The notes: generated from the letters alone by a model not told the origin. Numbered from the stretch's first letter, positions 8,777 through 17,395 are shown. The stretch: 64,000 bases of DNA from Halochromatium sp. (GCA_010912705.1 POWB01000003.1:124001-188000); one strand, 5' to 3'. A program made the numbers and translations.

Positions 8777-10045
8777 GTGGAAGAACCGACTATACAACTC
8801 GCGTATGCACTAGATACGTTCTATTTCCTCGTCTCGGGCGCCTTGGTCATGTGGATGGCCGCTGGCTTCTCGATGCTCGAGGCGGGTCTGGTGCGCGCCA
8901 AGAACACCGCCGAGATCCTGACCAAGAACGTCGCCCTGTTCTCGATTGCCTGCATCATGTACATGCTGATCGGCTACGGCATCATGTATCCGAATGGTGG
9001 TAATGGCATCATCCCGGACATCAACTGGAGCTTCATGTTCGGTGGCGACAACACGGTTGAGGACGTGCTTGCCAGCGGTGGTGACACCTACTATTCGGTG
9101 ATGTCTGACTTCTTCTTCCAGGTCGTGTTCGTGGCCACGGCCATGTCGATCGTCTCTGGTGCGGTTGCGGAGCGCATGAAGCTCTGGGCCTTCCTGCTTT
9201 TCGCCATCATTCTCACCGGCTTCATCTATCCGGTGCAGGGTTACTGGAAGTGGGGCGGCGGCTGGCTTGACGGCATCGGCTTTAGTGACTTCGCTGGGTC
9301 AGGCATCGTCCATCTCTGTGGCGCTTCCGCGGCCTTGGCTGGCGTGCTACTGCTCGGCGCGCGCAAGGGGAAGTATGGAAAAGACGGCTCGATCAACGCC
9401 ATCCCCGGCGCCAACCTGCCGCTCGCGACCCTCGGCACCTTCATCCTTTGGCTGGGCTGGTTCGGTTTCAACGGCGGCTCGCAGTTTGTGGTCTCTAATA
9501 TCTCCGATGCCAATGCCGTTGCTGCCGTCTTCGTCAACACCAACATGGCCGCCGCTGGTGGTCTGGTCTTTGCGCTGCTGACCGCAAGGCTCATCTTCGG
9601 TAAGGCCGATCTCACCATGGCCCTCAACGGTGCGCTGGCTGGCCTGGTTGCGATCACCGCCGAGCCCCTGACACCGATCCCGCTCGCGGCGACCCTGATC
9701 GGTGGTGTCGGTGGTGTGATTGTGGTCTTCGCCATCATCGCCCTGGACAAGCTGCGCATCGATGATCCGGTCGGCGCCATCTCCGTCCACGGTGTGGTTG
9801 GCATGTGGGGCCTGCTGGCCGTGCCGATCACCAACGAAGAGGCTGGCATCGTGCCACAGTTGATCGGCTTGGTCTCGATCTTCGCTTGGGTCTTTATCAC
9901 CTCCATCATCGTTTGGCTGCTGATCAAGCTGATCATGGGCATCCGCGTGAGCGAGGAGGAAGAGTACGAAGGCGTCGATGTCGGCGAATGTGGACTCGAG
10001 GCCTACCCTGAATTCGTTGGCTCCCGCGGCGGCGCTGGGGTCTGA
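8777..10045 (+). CDS. amtB: ammonium transporter AmtB
   Basis: A 422-residue inner-membrane ammonium channel with about 11 transmembrane segments. The twin pore histidines appear in GIVHLCGASAALAG and SVHGVVGMWGLL, and the conserved AGFSMLEAGLVRAKN and LGWFGFNGGS are present. The cytoplasmic tail GIRVSEEEEYEGVDVGECG is the part that contacts GlnK. The start is GTG at 8777, set by GGAGG at 8763-8767 (9-nt spacer). It lacks a cleavable signal peptide, as some Amt proteins do. The gene ends 33 bp before a strong terminator and is coupled to glnK 23 bp upstream. Confidence 0.96.
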   Translation: MEEPTIQLAYALDTFYFLVSGALVMWMAAGFSMLEAGLVRAKNTAEILTKNVALFSIACIMYMLIGYGIMYPNGGNGIIPDINWSFMFGGDNTVEDVLASGGDTYYSVMSDFFFQVVFVATAMSIVSGAVAERMKLWAFLLFAIILTGFIYPVQGYWKWGGGWLDGIGFSDFAGSGIVHLCGASAALAGVLLLGARKGKYGKDGSINAIPGANLPLATLGTFILWLGWFGFNGGSQFVVSNISDANAVAAVFVNTNMAAAGGLVFALLTARLIFGKADLTMALNGALAGLVAITAEPLTPIPLAATLIGGVGGVIVVFAIIALDKLRIDDPVGAISVHGVVGMWGLLAVPITNEEAGIVPQLIGLVSIFAWVFITSIIVWLLIKLIMGIRVSEEEEYEGVDVGECGLEAYPEFVGSRGGAGV

Positions 10046-10077
10046 CGGATTACGCTTTCCGCGTATCGACCTTGCAG

Positions 10078-10099
10078 CGGGGCCTTCGGGCCCCGTTTT
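10078..10099 (+). terminator. rho-independent terminator after amtB
   Basis: A perfect 7-bp stem CGGGGCC/GGCCCCG with a stable TTCG tetraloop (10085-10088), followed by TTTT. It closes the torF-glnK-amtB operon. Confidence 0.9.
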
Positions 10100-10118
10100 G
10101 CGTCTGGACGCGAGCTGG

Positions 10119-10988
10119 CTATTCGCTCTCGGTAGTTGCGAGCGCCTGTTTGAAGAAGGCCGGCTGAGCTAGTGCAGCACGATGGATCTCCGCCGTGTAG
10201 TAACGCGTTGGGAAGGGCAGATTGGATGCAGCGTTGGCGCGGAAGTCTGGAATCACCTGATCGCGGCTCACCAGGGTAGCACTCCACCAACCTGACGGAT
10301 AAATCGCCTGCGGAAAGAACAGCGTGGCACGGTCTTGGAAACCAGCAGCCTCGGTGTCAGCATAGATACCACGGATGATATCCATGTGATAAAGCGGCGA
10401 TTCACTCTGTTGCACCAACAGGCCGCCAGGCGCTAAGACACGGTGGCAATCACGATAAAAGGCGGTGGTAAACAAGCCCTCAGCCGGGCCGACGGGATCG
10501 GTGCTATCGATGATGATGACATCAAGCGACTGATCAGGCGCCTCCCGCATCCAGCCTATCCCATCATCGAACAGCAGGGTCGCACGTGGATCGGCGTTCG
10601 ACTCGGTGAGCTCAGGGAAAAACTGCTCGGCAACCCGCGTCACACGCTCATCGATATCGATCTGGACCGCAGACTCGATCTCAGGATGGCGCAACACCTC
10701 ACGCAAAGTCCCGCAGTCACCCCCACCGATGATCGCAATTCGTCGCGGCGCCGGATGCGTCAAGAGCACCGGGTGCGAGAGCATCTCATGGTAGAGGAAG
10801 TTTTCACGCGTCGAGAGCATCGTAAAACCATCGATCACCATCAGGTTACCGAAGGTCTCAGTCGCATAGACCTCGATGGTCTGAAACGGGCTTTCCTCGT
10901 GATGCAACCGATGCTTAACCCGCAGTGAAAATGCACTGCCAGCCGCCTCAGCCACCTCAGTAAACCAATCCTTCTCAGCTAGCATCAT
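10119..10988 (-). CDS. speE: spermidine synthase (polyamine aminopropyltransferase)
   Basis: A 289-residue aminopropyltransferase that makes spermidine from putrescine and decarboxylated S-adenosylmethionine in the cytoplasm. The methyltransferase-like fold has IAIIGGGDCGTLREVLRHP for the nucleotide-binding loop. DVIIIDSTDPVGPAEGLF contains the catalytic aspartate, and GGLLVQQSESP follows. The N-terminal YQTIEVY-like segment reads FQTIEVYATETFGNLMVIDG. Length agrees with E. coli SpeE (288). Two ATGs (10988 and 10985) begin it without a strong ribosome binding site. It lies 44 bp downstream of the ArsR-type regulator in the same direction and might belong to that operon, though the link may only be positional. 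Confidence 0.95.
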   Translation of the reverse strand: MMLAEKDWFTEVAEAAGSAFSLRVKHRLHHEESPFQTIEVYATETFGNLMVIDGFTMLSTRENFLYHEMLSHPVLLTHPAPRRIAIIGGGDCGTLREVLRHPEIESAVQIDIDERVTRVAEQFFPELTESNADPRATLLFDDGIGWMREAPDQSLDVIIIDSTDPVGPAEGLFTTAFYRDCHRVLAPGGLLVQQSESPLYHMDIIRGIYADTEAAGFQDRATLFFPQAIYPSGWWSATLVSRDQVIPDFRANAASNLPFPTRYYTAEIHRAALAQPAFFKQALATTESE

Positions 10989-11031
10989 CGTTAGTCTCTA
11001 GGCTTCTCACCACTCACCAGTCACCACTTCC

Positions 11032-11370
11032 TCACCCCCGAGGATAACGATCGTCCAGATTCGCCGGGCACAGCACATCGCGCATGATACCAATCAGCTC
11101 CAGCAGTTGATCGTTACGGATGCGATAGAAGATGCGGTTGGCCTCTTTGCGAGCAACGACGATGTTCTTGTTTCGCAACTGCTCGAGGTGCTGGGAGATA
11201 TTACTCTGTGAGGTTCCGGTGCGCTCAACGATCTCGCCGACCGATAGCTCGTTCTGACCGAGCGAGCAGAGGATCTTCCAGCGCAGCGGATGGGCCATCG
11301 CCTTCAAGGCCATGGCAGTCAAGGTGGTATCTTCGGGCTCGTCATGTTCGGCTGGCAGCTCATTGCTCAT
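11032..11370 (-). CDS. ArsR-family regulator with SqrR/BigR-like cysteine pair
   Basis: A 112-residue winged-helix repressor of the ArsR/SmtB family. The fold runs LKAMAHPLRWKILCSLGQ, recognition helix region TGTSQSNISQHLEQLRNKNIV and wing RKEANRIFYRIRND. No arsenic or zinc motif (CVC, CxCx) is present. Instead Cys35 (in ILC) and Cys101 (in DVLCP) lie 66 residues apart, the same spacing as the persulfide-sensing cysteines of SqrR and BigR. That sensor role is an inference. ATG 11370 is chosen over longer starts because GGAGG precedes it and the extension would overlap the upstream gene; the remaining overlap is 11 bp. It is probably cotranscribed with the receiver-PAS and hybrid-kinase genes. 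Confidence 0.8.
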   Translation of the reverse strand: MSNELPAEHDEPEDTTLTAMALKAMAHPLRWKILCSLGQNELSVGEIVERTGTSQSNISQHLEQLRNKNIVVARKEANRIFYRIRNDQLLELIGIMRDVLCPANLDDRYPRG

Positions 11371-12265
11371 GGTCAGCCTCCGTTGTCCTAGCAAAATGGG
11401 TGGTAGTACTGGTTTCCATGACCTTGTTGTTGTCGATGCGGACATAGCCGCTCATGTCCTTTGCGATGCAGATAATATCTGTGATTGCGCCATCAGTATC
11501 TTTTATTGCGGTACGAGAAAACAAGATCGGCACGCGACGCCCGTCGCTAGCGATGAAGCGCGCATCGATCTTCGCCAGAGCGCCGGTGCGAATCAAGGCC
11601 TCGAGCCAGGTGCCCATGAAGGCGCCGGCCTCCTCATCGGCTTCTTCCTCGAACACATCGCCGATGGAGAGCCCTAGCAGGTCCGGCTCGCTGTAGCCAA
11701 GCATGCGGCAGGCGGCCGGATTGGTGATCTTGATCTCGCCCTCAGGGGTGAGCACGAGCAGCGCCTCGCCCATATAGTTGATGATGTTGGCCAGATACTG
11801 TCGCGCTTCGGCGAGCTCGGCGGTGCGCTCGGCGACCTTGATCTCGAGTTCGCGGTTGAGCGAGCGCTCTTTCTCGATCAACCGGAAATAGGTACTGATC
11901 TTGTTGATCAGTAGGTTGTCATCGATCGGCTTGAGCAGGTAATCGACGGCACCAACCGCAAAGCCACGCTGCTGAAACTCTTCGGACTTGAAGGCGGCGG
12001 TGAGAAAGATGATCGGGATGTCGCGCGAGCGGCGGCGCAGCTTGAGCAAGGAGGCGGTCTGAAACCCATCCATCTCCGGCATCTGTACATCCAGGATGAT
12101 GAGGTCGATGTCACGATGGCTGAGGGTGAGGTCGATTGCTTCGCGACCTGAGGAGGCCTCGAGCACCGTTGCTTGCAGATGCTTTTCGATCAGCGTCCGT
12201 AGTGTGTAGAGATTATGTGCGTGATCGTCAACGATCAGCAGCTTGTAGTCGACTCCGCTCATCAT
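11360..12265 (-). CDS. response regulator with receiver and PAS domains
   Basis: A 301-residue signalling protein. The N-terminal receiver domain is intact: acidic pocket IVDDH, phospho-acceptor aspartate in IILDVQMPEMDGF, and lysine in YLLKPIDD. A coiled-coil linker (about residues 130-165, EKERSLNRELEIKVAERTAE) leads to a PAS domain (YLANIINYMGEALLVLTPEGEI to IICIAKDMSGY). No DNA-binding, GGDEF or kinase domain follows, so it must act through protein contacts or by tuning the partner kinase. ATG 12265 overlaps the stop of the hybrid-kinase gene (ATGA), so the two are coupled and form a likely pair. A longer reading frame upstream is overlap with the kinase and was not used. Confidence 0.88.
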   Translation of the reverse strand: MMSGVDYKLLIVDDHAHNLYTLRTLIEKHLQATVLEASSGREAIDLTLSHRDIDLIILDVQMPEMDGFQTASLLKLRRRSRDIPIIFLTAAFKSEEFQQRGFAVGAVDYLLKPIDDNLLINKISTYFRLIEKERSLNRELEIKVAERTAELAEARQYLANIINYMGEALLVLTPEGEIKITNPAACRMLGYSEPDLLGLSIGDVFEEEADEEAGAFMGTWLEALIRTGALAKIDARFIASDGRRVPILFSRTAIKDTDGAITDIICIAKDMSGYVRIDNNKVMETSTTTHFARTTEADHEQ

Positions 12266-14748
12266 GCCGTCTCCGCGCTGTCCTCGACCGCGCTTGGGCG
12301 CAATGAGGCGTGGATGAGATTCGCTAGGGCCGCAGGCTCGATGGGCTTCTGTAGGAAACAGCATGCCCCGGCCTCGAGACAGCGCGCCTGCTCGGCTGTG
12401 TCTAGATTGCCGAGTACCAGGATCGGTAGATTGGACAGCCTTTCGGTTTGACGCAAGCGCTTGATCGTAGCACAGGTATCGCTGGCTTCAAGGCAACTGG
12501 CGAGCAGCAGCATGGAGCAGTCGTGCTCTTCAGAGAGTGTTTCAAACGCCTCTTCCTCATCAGCCGCGGTCTGTACCTGGAGGCCGAGTGCCTCGAGCTC
12601 GGCGGTGACGGCGACCAGGCTCTGAACCTCACGCTCGACGAGCAACACCCATTGGTTAGCGTAGTCGGTATCTGCAGTCTCAGGATCCTGTTCGCTGAAG
12701 CGGTGATCCGGCCTGCCTGCATGAGGGAGCGCCAGCGTTGATGGCATCGGCTCAGCCTCCTGCGGTGGTCTCGTTGAGCCGGCATCAGCAGCCCGCTTAG
12801 CGTCGCTATCGCTGGCGCTGGTATTGATCTCGGTGGTTTCGCTGTGCGCTGGTAAGGCTTGCTGGGTTTCGATGACCTCGGCTGCCGGCACATGGCTCGG
12901 ATCGCAAGCCAGTGGTAAATGGAGCCTAAAGCAAGAGCCCATTCCGAGCGTGCTGGTCACGCTAATCTGGCCGCCGAGCAGTTGTGCGAGCTCCTTACTG
13001 ATCGACAGGCCAAGACCGGTGCCGCCATAGCGGCGGCGCGTGGAGCCGTCCGCCTGTCTGAAGGCCTCAAAGATGATCTCCTCCTTGCCATCAGGAATGC
13101 CGATGCCGGTATCGGTCACCGAGATCTCCAGTGGAAAGTTGCCGTCTCCAGCCTTGATGGCGATCGTCACCTGGCCTTGCTGGGTGAACTTTGCAGCGTT
13201 GGAGAGAAAGTTCTTCAGGATTTGGCGAATCTTGGCCTGATCGCTGTAGAGCTGGGTGGGGGCAGCGCCGCTCAGCTCGACACGGAGCTTGAGGCCCTTC
13301 TCGGAGAAGATCGGGCCAAGCAGAACAACGAGCTCGTCGATCATCGGTCGAATGGGTATCCACTCGAGATGCACGGTCACTGCGCCGGCCTCGATGCGCG
13401 AGATGTCGAGCACATTATCGATCATCGTCAGCAGGTCGCGTCCGGCCTCGTTGATGACCCTGGCCTGCCGACGTTGGTCGTTGTCAAGCCCGGATTCCTG
13501 CGCGGCAAGCAGTTTCGAGAGCAACAGGATCGAGTTCAGCGGTGTGCGCAGCTCATGGCTCACATTGGCTAGGAACTCCGATTTGTACCGATTCGATTGC
13601 TCCAGCTGCCGCATGTGTTGGCGCTCGGCGCTGAGATGCTCGGCATGGCTGTGCGCTAGCGCATTCAGCTGATCACCAAGCTCGCGGACCTCAGTGGGAC
13701 CGCGCCAGGGAAAGGCTGGCAGCTGCTCTTCGCGTAGGATACCGCGCACACCACTGGTCAACTGCTGGCCGAAGCGCTCCGCTCGGGATGCGAGCCAGCG
13801 TGCCATGATCAGCACGACAAGGATGAGCACGAGCACGATACTGAGCACCCGCCCGACGAGGGCGTTGCGGAAATTGGCGATCGGTGAGGGGTCGACCGGG
13901 CGGCCAACCCAGAGCGGCTTAGCCTCCTCGGTCAGGAACATCGGTACCCAGAGCAGCGGCGGGCCGAAGTCGCCTTTCCAGAGGGCCAGCTTCTCTTCTT
14001 CGAAGATCGCCTCGAGGCCAGGAAAATCGGTGAACGCGAGCGCTTCTTCGCTGAATGGCTCGCCAGGACGAAGGTAGCGGCCGTCGTCGGTCACCCACAG
14101 GGTCTCGCGGTAGAAGTTGGCGAGGCCCCCGACATCGATGGTCACCATCAGCAGGCCCAGGGGTTTGGTCTCATCGGCGACATGCTGACCCACTGGGCTG
14201 GCGAGCTGGAGCGTCATCAGCTGTCGTGGATCTTCGCTGGCTGCGAAGGAGTTGACCCGAATGCGGCTGACGACGACCTCGCCGGATTTGAGCTTGAGGC
14301 CGGCATTGGTAAAACCACGGCTTGGTGGGTCGGGCGGGATCTCAGTCGGGCGCCATTCGCGGGTCGCGGCGTTGCGCTCTAGCCAGAAGCGCTCATTACC
14401 GTCGCCATCGACAAAGAGGATCTCGATCAGGTCGGCCTGGTCACTCAACATCTGGTTGATCCAGCCGGTATAGCGCGCTCGAGCCAGGTCGATGGCCTCC
14501 TCATCGCCGGCCTCGCCGAGGATGATGCCAGGCTCGGGCAGTTTGGCGAGGAGACGAATCATCTCGTGGCGGCTGGCGAGATGCTGGTCGAGGTCGCGAA
14601 AATCCGCCCGCAGGTTCTGCAGATAGGCCTTCTGATAGAACATCGCCGTGCGATCGAGTACCAGTGGCAGATTGATCAGCACCGCAACGATTAAAGGCAC
14701 CAGCCCGAAGGCGAGCAACAGCAGTAGGATGTAGTAACGAAGCTTCAT
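12262..14748 (-). CDS. hybrid sensor histidine kinase with degenerate receiver
   Basis: An 828-residue inner-membrane sensor kinase. A transmembrane segment (about 5-28) precedes a large periplasmic sensor region of about 270 residues (likely a Cache-type fold), then a second segment (RVLSIVLVLILVVLIMARWL) and a HAMP-like linker. The dimerisation domain has SHELRTPLNSILLLSK with the phospho-histidine. The ATP-binding domain has QILKNFLSNAAKFTQ, VTDTGIGIPDG and GTGLGLSISKELAQLLGG. After a proline/serine-rich linker comes a C-terminal receiver fold in which the acidic pair reads VERE and the phospho-acceptor position reads LLLASCLE, with no aspartate, though the lysine (LQKPIEP) remains. It is probably a pseudo-receiver. 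The gene heads a three-gene signalling operon. Confidence 0.9.
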   Translation of the reverse strand: MKLRYYILLLLLAFGLVPLIVAVLINLPLVLDRTAMFYQKAYLQNLRADFRDLDQHLASRHEMIRLLAKLPEPGIILGEAGDEEAIDLARARYTGWINQMLSDQADLIEILFVDGDGNERFWLERNAATREWRPTEIPPDPPSRGFTNAGLKLKSGEVVVSRIRVNSFAASEDPRQLMTLQLASPVGQHVADETKPLGLLMVTIDVGGLANFYRETLWVTDDGRYLRPGEPFSEEALAFTDFPGLEAIFEEEKLALWKGDFGPPLLWVPMFLTEEAKPLWVGRPVDPSPIANFRNALVGRVLSIVLVLILVVLIMARWLASRAERFGQQLTSGVRGILREEQLPAFPWRGPTEVRELGDQLNALAHSHAEHLSAERQHMRQLEQSNRYKSEFLANVSHELRTPLNSILLLSKLLAAQESGLDNDQRRQARVINEAGRDLLTMIDNVLDISRIEAGAVTVHLEWIPIRPMIDELVVLLGPIFSEKGLKLRVELSGAAPTQLYSDQAKIRQILKNFLSNAAKFTQQGQVTIAIKAGDGNFPLEISVTDTGIGIPDGKEEIIFEAFRQADGSTRRRYGGTGLGLSISKELAQLLGGQISVTSTLGMGSCFRLHLPLACDPSHVPAAEVIETQQALPAHSETTEINTSASDSDAKRAADAGSTRPPQEAEPMPSTLALPHAGRPDHRFSEQDPETADTDYANQWVLLVEREVQSLVAVTAELEALGLQVQTAADEEEAFETLSEEHDCSMLLLASCLEASDTCATIKRLRQTERLSNLPILVLGNLDTAEQARCLEAGACCFLQKPIEPAALANLIHASLRPSAVEDSAETA

Positions 14749-14789
14749 GCAGAGCCGGGTCGTGAGGACAGCATCGTCAGGACAACATC

Positions 14790-15551
14790 ATGAGTCTAAA
14801 ACAGGCGATTCAGCGAGAGCTTGGGGTTGCTCGCTCAGTCTACCAGCGTTACCGCAGCGCCCATGGTGCCTGGCGCGATGCGTTAATGAGGCCGTTGGTG
14901 CGTCCCGGTGATCTGGTCTTCGATATTGGGGCCCATGTGGGCGATTGCATCGCGAGCCTGCGCCGGCTCGATGCACGAGTGGTCGCCGTCGAGCCGCAGC
15001 CCGCGCTGGCACGGGCGTTGTGGGTACTGCATGGGCGCGATCGGCAGGTGGTGCTGGAGCGAGTCGCGGTTGGCGCTGCTGTTGCTGATGTTGAGATGTC
15101 TCTCAACCTTGCCAATCCTTCTGTCAGCTCGCTCTCGCGCGCCTTCGTGACTGCCGCCGAGGGCGGGCAGGCATGGCAGGGTCAGCGCTGGGAGGGCAAG
15201 CTGAGAGTGCCCATGACGACCCTCGATAGGCTGATCGCGCGCTACGGAGAGCCAAGGTTCTGCAAGATCGATGTCGAAGGCTATGAGGTCGGGGTCTTGC
15301 AGGGATTGAGCCGACCTTTAGCCGCGCTCTCGTTCGAGTTCACGACCATCCAGCGCCAGGTTGCGCGGCAGGCATTGGAGGCCTGCGAGCGGCTCGGACG
15401 GTATCGCTACAACGCCGCATTGGGCGCAAGCGCGTCGCTGGTGCATGCCAACTGGTTGAGTGCCGAGGCGATCGGCTGCTGGATCGAGGGGCTGCCGGAA
15501 GCGGCGAATTCAGGGGATATCTACGCGATCCGTGTTGATGTCTGTGCCTAA
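14790..15551 (+). CDS. FkbM family methyltransferase
   Basis: A 253-residue SAM-dependent methyltransferase of the FkbM family, which methylates hydroxyl groups of sugars or secondary metabolites. The SAM site reads GDLVFDIGAHVGDCIASLRRL with acidic residue in VVAVEPQPAL. The family motifs VPMTTLDRLI and FCKIDVEGYEVGVLQGL follow. The substrate cannot be told; no glycosyltransferase genes are adjacent. It is divergent from the kinase operon, 41 bp away. The stop codon TAA is the beginning of the MITE-like repeat at 15547, so the present C-terminus (YAIRVDVCA) may have been set by that insertion. Confidence 0.88.
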   Translation: MSLKQAIQRELGVARSVYQRYRSAHGAWRDALMRPLVRPGDLVFDIGAHVGDCIASLRRLDARVVAVEPQPALARALWVLHGRDRQVVLERVAVGAAVADVEMSLNLANPSVSSLSRAFVTAAEGGQAWQGQRWEGKLRVPMTTLDRLIARYGEPRFCKIDVEGYEVGVLQGLSRPLAALSFEFTTIQRQVARQALEACERLGRYRYNAALGASASLVHANWLSAEAIGCWIEGLPEAANSGDIYAIRVDVCA

Positions 15552-15746
15552 CCTAGATAGTGCATGAATCTCACGCGAAGACGCGAAGACGCGAAGACGC
15601 GAAGGAAGCCAAGCGCTTGGAGAGGTTTTTGTGATCTGATGGGTCGTTTGTGACAAACAGGCACTCAGGTCAGCTATTGGCCGCAAGAGCCGTATTCTTC
15701 GCGTTCTTGCGGCTTCGCGGCTTCGCGTGAAACATTCGGGGCTAAG
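15547..15746 (+). repeat. MITE-like repeat element, copy 1
   Basis: About 200 bp that recurs, imperfectly but over its whole length and in the same orientation, at 29712-29895. Both copies start CCTAACCT, where the TAA is the stop codon of the preceding gene. Both carry GAATCTCACGCGAAG near the left end and its inverted counterpart CTTCGCGTGAAACATTC near the right end, and end ATTCGGGGCTAAG (one G fewer in copy 2). Copy 1 has four tandem ACGCGAAG units at the left arm. There is no coding sequence inside, so the element would need a helper in trans. Its right end lies 15 bp before the next gene's ATG, so it forms that gene's whole leader. Confidence 0.85.
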
Positions 15747-15761
15747 AGGGATACCAGAATC

Positions 15762-16763
15762 ATGGCCATGACCGATGAAGCGCAAGCGTTTTGGCTCGTC
15801 CACCCGGGGCAGGGGGCACTGCGGACCGAGACGCTTGCGCCGCTTGGGGCCGGCGAGGTGGAGGTTCGCACGCACTTCAGCGGCATCAGCCGCGGCACTG
15901 AAGGACTGGTGTTTCGGGGTGAGATCCCGGAGAGCGAGCACCAGCGCATGCGCGCGCCGTTCCAGGTCGGCCAGTTCCCGGCGCCGGTCAAGTACGGCTA
16001 TATCAGCGTTGGACGGGTCGAGGCCGGCGATCCTGCCGAGGTTGCCGAGGATGCCGAGCTGATTGGCCAACTGGTCTTTTGTTTGTACCCGCATCAAGAT
16101 CGCTATCGCGTGCCGGCCAGGGCGGTGCATCCATTACCGGCTGGGCTGCCGGCGGAACGGGCGATCCTGGCCGCGCAGATGGAGACGGCGCTCAACGGGC
16201 TCTGGGATGCGCAGCCGCGTCTCGGCGATCGCATCGCGGTGGTTGGTGGCGGCGCAGTTGGCTGCCTCTGCGCTTGGCTTGCGAGCAGCATACCGGGCTG
16301 CGAGGTGGAGCTCGTCGACATCAATCCGCAGCGCGCCGAGACGGCGGCGGCCTTGGGGGTAAGGTTTCGTGATCCCGCAGCAGCCCGACCTGATGCGGAC
16401 CTGGTGATGCATGCCAGCGGAACCTCCGACGGCTTGGCCACTGCGCTCGGGCTTGCCGGCGTTGAGGCGACCGTTCTGGAGCTGAGCTGGTTCGGCAGCC
16501 GAGCCGTTAGTCTGCCCTTGGGCGAGGCCTTCCATCAGCGCCGACTCAGCCTGCGCTCCTCACAGGTTGGCAGCCTACCGCTTGAACAGCGCGCGCGCTG
16601 GGATCATCGGCGGCGCCTGCAGCTCGCCCTGTCGCTGCTGACCGATCCGGTGCTGGATGTGCTGATCACCGGCGAAGCTGCCTTTGCTGACCTGCCACAG
16701 GTGATGGCCAGGCTGGCCAAGGCCCCAGGCGCGACCTTGATGCATCGTATCCGCTATCGTTAA
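15762..16763 (+). CDS. zinc-type alcohol dehydrogenase-like oxidoreductase (MDR family)
   Basis: A 333-residue medium-chain dehydrogenase/reductase-like protein. The N-terminal catalytic-type domain reads GEVEVRTHFSGISRGTEGLVFRGEIPES. The Rossmann domain reads RIAVVGGGAVGCLCAWLAS with an acidic residue after strand 2 (VELVDINPQRAETAA), suggesting NAD(H). The usual four-cysteine structural zinc lobe is not visible, and the catalytic zinc ligands are not the classical Cys-His pair. Substrate is unknown. The gene is followed by a pterin-synthase-like gene and a thioesterase; the dehydrogenase/pterin-synthase pairing suggests a shared pathway. Two ATGs (15762 and 15768) are possible starts. Its leader is entirely the repeat element ending at 15746. 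Confidence 0.75.
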   Translation: MAMTDEAQAFWLVHPGQGALRTETLAPLGAGEVEVRTHFSGISRGTEGLVFRGEIPESEHQRMRAPFQVGQFPAPVKYGYISVGRVEAGDPAEVAEDAELIGQLVFCLYPHQDRYRVPARAVHPLPAGLPAERAILAAQMETALNGLWDAQPRLGDRIAVVGGGAVGCLCAWLASSIPGCEVELVDINPQRAETAAALGVRFRDPAAARPDADLVMHASGTSDGLATALGLAGVEATVLELSWFGSRAVSLPLGEAFHQRRLSLRSSQVGSLPLEQRARWDHRRRLQLALSLLTDPVLDVLITGEAAFADLPQVMARLAKAPGATLMHRIRYR

Positions 16764-16929
16764 AGCCAATCCCTGGCCAATCTGTCATCCTCCGGCGCTC
16801 AGCAGGCCGCGAGCGCTGGGCTCCTCACCGACGACCGCTGTGCTAGCCTGAGCTCAAGCAAGGCGATCGGATTGGAGCCCATGAAATTCCCCTACGGATT
16901 CACAGATCACATCAACCGGCTGAACCATT

Positions 16930-17346
16930 ATGTATAGCCTCTGCGTTCGCGACCACATCATGATCGCCCACAGCTTTCGCGGCGAGATCTTTGGGCCCGC
17001 GCAACAACTGCATGGCGCCACCTATGTGGTCGACTGCGAGCTTCGCCGCCCGGAGCTGGATGCGGACGGGCTGGTGGTCGATATCGGCAAGGCCTCGATG
17101 GTCCTGCGCGAGGTGCTCGGCGCGCTCGACTACCAAAATCTCGATGAGCACCCCGCGTTCAAGGGCCAGAATACGACGACTGAATTTATCGCCCGCGCGA
17201 TCTTCGACCGCTTCGCCGCCCGCATCAGCGCCGGCGATCTCGGTGAATCGGCCAATGGGCTGACCGCGATGCGCGTTCAGCTCAGCGAATCGCACGTCGC
17301 CTGGGCCGCCTATGAGGCCGAGCTGCCCCTGTCGGGCAGCGATTAA
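16930..17346 (+). CDS. 6-pyruvoyltetrahydropterin synthase-like protein, altered metal site
   Basis: A 138-residue protein of the PTPS/QueD superfamily. It keeps the first zinc histidine (His14 in IAHSFRG) and the second (His28), but the canonical HGH motif reads LHGATY, so the third zinc ligand is alanine. The catalytic cysteine normally just before HGH is absent (FGPAQQLHG). The LDYQNLDE segment and the glutamate in [12 protein letters not shown] remain. The true QueD is at 34-35 kb, so this is a paralogue with a different or lost chemistry, working with the dehydrogenase upstream. The start at 16930 has no obvious ribosome binding site. It overlaps an 18-codon ORF beginning MKFPYGF at 16881, too short to assign. 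Confidence 0.8.
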   Translation: MYSLCVRDHIMIAHSFRGEIFGPAQQLHGATYVVDCELRRPELDADGLVVDIGKASMVLREVLGALDYQNLDEHPAFKGQNTTTEFIARAIFDRFAARISAGDLGESANGLTAMRVQLSESHVAWAAYEAELPLSGSD

Positions 17347-17395
17347 AACGCCATCCAAGGCGCCGCCGAGGGGAACAACAGGAGCGAGGCTAGCG

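Noticed and set aside
15573..15605. CRISPR-like array (ACGCGAAG repeats)
   Set aside because: The unit is 8 bp without spacers and belongs to the arm of a dispersed hairpin element.
16881..16937. 18-codon ORF starting MKFPYGF before the pterin-synthase-like gene
   Set aside because: The start recalls AAA-ATPase-like/PD-(D/E)XK proteins of purple bacteria, but only seven residues match and it overlaps the next gene; too little to call.
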